Origin: JBBDRW01 sp040905265
GTDB lineage: Bacteria > Bacteroidota > Rhodothermia > Balneolales > Balneolaceae
Assembly: GCA_040905265.1 (NCBI GenBank)
Contig: JBBDRW010000091.1
Location: 1 to 6,540 of the forward strand
Reading direction: 5' to 3'
Length of the DNA: 6,540 nt
This document shows positions 4,850 through 6,540 of this stretch, piece after piece. Numbering within the stretch: position 1 is the first letter of the stretch; every line of letters begins with the position of its first letter. The notes beneath the pieces are model-generated. The model ran no database searches. It had not been told where the DNA came from and saw nothing but the letters and a program-made list of their open reading frames with translations. Position numbers and translations under genes: made by a program.

Positions 4850-5749
4850 ATGAACTCCTTGATTCAAAAACTATCAGCCCTGGCTCTATATGTAATCATT
4901 ACATGCCCTTCCGTCTTCGGGCAGACAAGCCCTGTGGTGGCTGATCAGGCGGAACTCACACTCATTTCTGACCGGTTTTCATTTACAGAAGGACCTGCAG
5001 CAGATATTGATGGCAACATCTATTTCACCGATCAGCCCAACAACGATATCTGGATTTACAATACAGATGGAGAATTGTCCCTGTTTATGGATGAATCCGG
5101 GCGGGCAAACGGACTCTATTTTGATAAGGATGGGAACCTGCTGGCCTGTGCGGATGAGAAGAGTGAACTGTGGTCCATCAGCCCAAATAAAGAACATACC
5201 GTATTGGTCGATGGATTTAACGGAATGCGACTGAACGGGCCAAACGATCTGTGGATTGCCCCGGACGGCGGTATCTACTTTTCCGATCCCTACTACCAGC
5301 GCGATTACTGGGAACGAACCGAAAAGGAGATCGAGCAGGAACGGGTGTACTACCTCACACCAGACCGGCAGGAACTGCAGATTATTGCGGATGATCTGGT
5401 GCAACCCAATGGGCTGATTGGAACACCAGATGGCAATACCCTGTATATTGCCGATATCGGCGAGCAGAGAACCTATTCCTACTCAATCAATGCCGATGGC
5501 AGCCTATCCAATAAAACGCTGTTTACAGAAATGGGGGCTGACGGGGTCACACTCGACAGCGAAGGCAACCTTTACCTGAGCGGGCGGGGCGTAACCGTAT
5601 TCGATAAAAACGGACATCAAATCGAACACATAGAGGTTCCGCAAAACTGGACGGCCAATGTTACATTCGGTGGTGCCGACCGGCAAACCCTGTTCATCAC
5701 TGCAAGCACAGCTGTTTATACTCTGGAGATGAACGTAAAAGGAAACTAA
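4850..5749 (+). CDS. Periplasmic SMP-30/gluconolactonase-like beta-propeller protein
   Basis: A 299-residue protein of the SMP-30/gluconolactonase/LRE family, six-bladed beta-propellers that hydrolyse sugar lactones or related esters using one divalent metal. The start at 4850 gives a signal peptide (MNSLIQKLSALALYVIITCP, then SVFGQ), with cleavage likely near residue 24 or 25. Propeller motifs are FTEGPAADIDGNIYFTD (45-61), RLNGPNDLWIAPDGGIYFSD (127-146), QPNGLIGTPDGNTLYIAD (185-202) and ADGVTLDSEGNLYLSG (230-245). By comparison with SMP-30, E47, N187 and D231 are the probable metal ligands, and N132 lies in the substrate region. It diverges from the sigma gene; the reading frame also extends upstream to 4781, but that part would put the signal peptide inside the protein. 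The real substrate is unknown. No good Shine-Dalgarno site precedes the start, though TATAAT lies at 4832-4837. Confidence 0.9.
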   Translation: MNSLIQKLSALALYVIITCPSVFGQTSPVVADQAELTLISDRFSFTEGPAADIDGNIYFTDQPNNDIWIYNTDGELSLFMDESGRANGLYFDKDGNLLACADEKSELWSISPNKEHTVLVDGFNGMRLNGPNDLWIAPDGGIYFSDPYYQRDYWERTEKEIEQERVYYLTPDRQELQIIADDLVQPNGLIGTPDGNTLYIADIGEQRTYSYSINADGSLSNKTLFTEMGADGVTLDSEGNLYLSGRGVTVFDKNGHQIEHIEVPQNWTANVTFGGADRQTLFITASTAVYTLEMNVKGN

Positions 5750-5779
5750 TCGATGTACCTGCCGTTGATGGCAAAAGAT

Positions 5780-5795
5780 TCCGCCGGACGGCGGA
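5780..5795 (-). terminator. Hairpin between convergent genes, probable terminator of the beta-helix gene
   Basis: TCCGCC-GGAC-GGCGGA forms a perfect GC-rich 6-bp stem with a four-base loop in the 78-base gap between two converging genes. Read on the minus strand it is followed after three bases by TTTT, a modest U-tract, which suits termination of the beta-helix gene. On the plus strand no T-run follows, so termination of the lactonase gene there is less certain. Confidence 0.5.
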
Positions 5796-5827
5796 GCCTC
5801 GCAAGAGTATGGTTGATACTACGCTGG

Positions 5828-6540
5828 TTACTCCTGTTCCTTTGATCCGACCTGTTCAAAAACTCCAATATCCGGGGTGCCGTCATTGACCGGATTGCCA
5901 AAGAAATCCTTGATAACACTCGTGGGCAGTTCAGGCAAATCGGCAGAGCCGGCATTGATGGCAGGTGAATCTCTCTTCAACATAAATCCATCCAGAGTGT
6001 GGAAGCTATCTCCTCCGGTTCCGGGAGCCACAAGCATGGGATCGGCCACTACTCCTTCCGGATCATCAGGCAAGTCGTTTAACCAGGGGCCGAAATAGAG
6101 GTTGTTTGAAAAGGGCTTGGACATCTCCAGAGAATCGATGAATTGCCTCTCCCAGGAGGAGCCGTAGGAGTAAACGGAGTTGAAGCGCCCCTGGCCGTTT
6201 GCGTAAAAGATGTTGTTTTTAAACACAGCCCCCAGTGCATCCCTGTCTTCATTTTCCGGATCGCCCCCGAGATAATAATCGATATTGACGGTGCTGTGAT
6301 CTACATAAAAAAGATTGTTATGGATCACGTTACCCTCTTCGATAGGGCCGTGCAGTTGTACCAGGTGTGTCTGGTCGTTATGACTGATGTTGTACCTGGC
6401 AATATTATTTTCGGTTCCGTTCATAATAAGCAGCAATCCGTGGTTGTTTTTGCTGTAGTTATACTGGAGTACACTCTCCCTGGCGCCAAAATCAAAATCA
6501 TAGGCAAACCCGTCTCCGTTTCCTGGCTGCCGGCCGGTAT
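5828..6540 (-). CDS. Right-handed parallel beta-helix repeat protein (C-terminal part, cut by window edge)
   Basis: The minus-strand frame is open from the stop at 5828 to the right edge of the window, giving about 236 visible residues. A TTG at 6436 is only an internal codon. Successive turns show the asparagine-rich ladders of parallel beta-helices: GDGFAYDFDFGA, VLQYNYSKNNHGLLLI, NNIARYNISHND, GNVIHNNLFYVDHS, VFKNNIFYANG and FSNNLYFGPW. A C-terminal module follows with FMLKRDSPAINAGS and the ending DFFGNPVNDGTPDIGVFE, typical of secreted polysaccharide-binding or polysaccharide-cleaving beta-helix proteins with a DIGxFE-type end. Catalytic residues cannot be assigned from this part, and the signal peptide would be off-window. 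The tail GSKEQE shows no obvious secretion-sorting domain. An extracellular carbohydrate-related role is inference from the fold. Confidence 0.85.
   Translation of the reverse strand, partial: TGRQPGNGDGFAYDFDFGARESVLQYNYSKNNHGLLLIMNGTENNIARYNISHNDQTHLVQLHGPIEEGNVIHNNLFYVDHSTVNIDYYLGGDPENEDRDALGAVFKNNIFYANGQGRFNSVYSYGSSWERQFIDSLEMSKPFSNNLYFGPWLNDLPDDPEGVVADPMLVAPGTGGDSFHTLDGFMLKRDSPAINAGSADLPELPTSVIKDFFGNPVNDGTPDIGVFEQVGSKEQE

Noticed and set aside
5828..6436. Treating the beta-helix protein as a complete 202-residue gene starting at 6436
   Set aside because: The frame continues open to the window edge with family-typical sequence (GDGFAYDFDFGA), so the TTG at 6436 is internal.

Overview
The window looks like a chromosomal segment of a Bacteroidota/Balneolota-type bacterium of moderate GC. 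This is inferred from the style of the proteins (soluble PAS histidine kinase, ECF42-type sigma factor, periplasmic SMP-30 lactonase, parallel beta-helix protein) and from the lack of a clear Shine-Dalgarno site before several genes. The lineage call is tentative. No RNA gene, CRISPR array, insertion sequence or phage gene is visible, and no gene-free stretch exceeds about 190 bases.

Layout: the left edge (1-121, minus) holds the N-terminal part of a ribbon-helix-helix antitoxin of the FitA/VapB kind. A cytosolic PAS histidine kinase follows (233-1330, minus), with two adjacent palindromes in its upstream region. The centre is a four-gene minus-strand module. In transcription order it runs: a long ECF sigma factor with a C-terminal TPR-like extension (3400-4824), a dihydrofolate-reductase/RibD-C-like protein (2655-3215), and two different YciI/DGPF-domain proteins (2021-2467 and 1522-1920). 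Diverging from the sigma gene is a secreted SMP-30/gluconolactonase-like protein (4850-5749, plus). Facing it across a short hairpin-containing gap is the C-terminal part of a right-handed beta-helix protein that runs off the right edge (5828-6540, minus).

The central module is the main point of interest. Sigma factors of this architecture (ECF42 group) are known to sit beside DGPF-protein genes and, as I recall from work in Streptomyces, to recognise promoters with TGTCGA at -35 and a short CGAC-like -10. Two 42-bp intergenic blocks (2560-2601 and 3342-3383), 32 of 42 bases identical, both read TGTCGA-N17-CGAC on the minus strand. One lies before the DGPF gene pair and the other before the reductase-like gene. 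The simplest model is a small regulon in which the sigma factor switches on its downstream neighbours from two near-identical promoters. The reductase-like gene would then be a direct regulon member, and the second DGPF gene would be read through from the first. What activates the sigma factor and what these enzymes act on cannot be read from the sequence.
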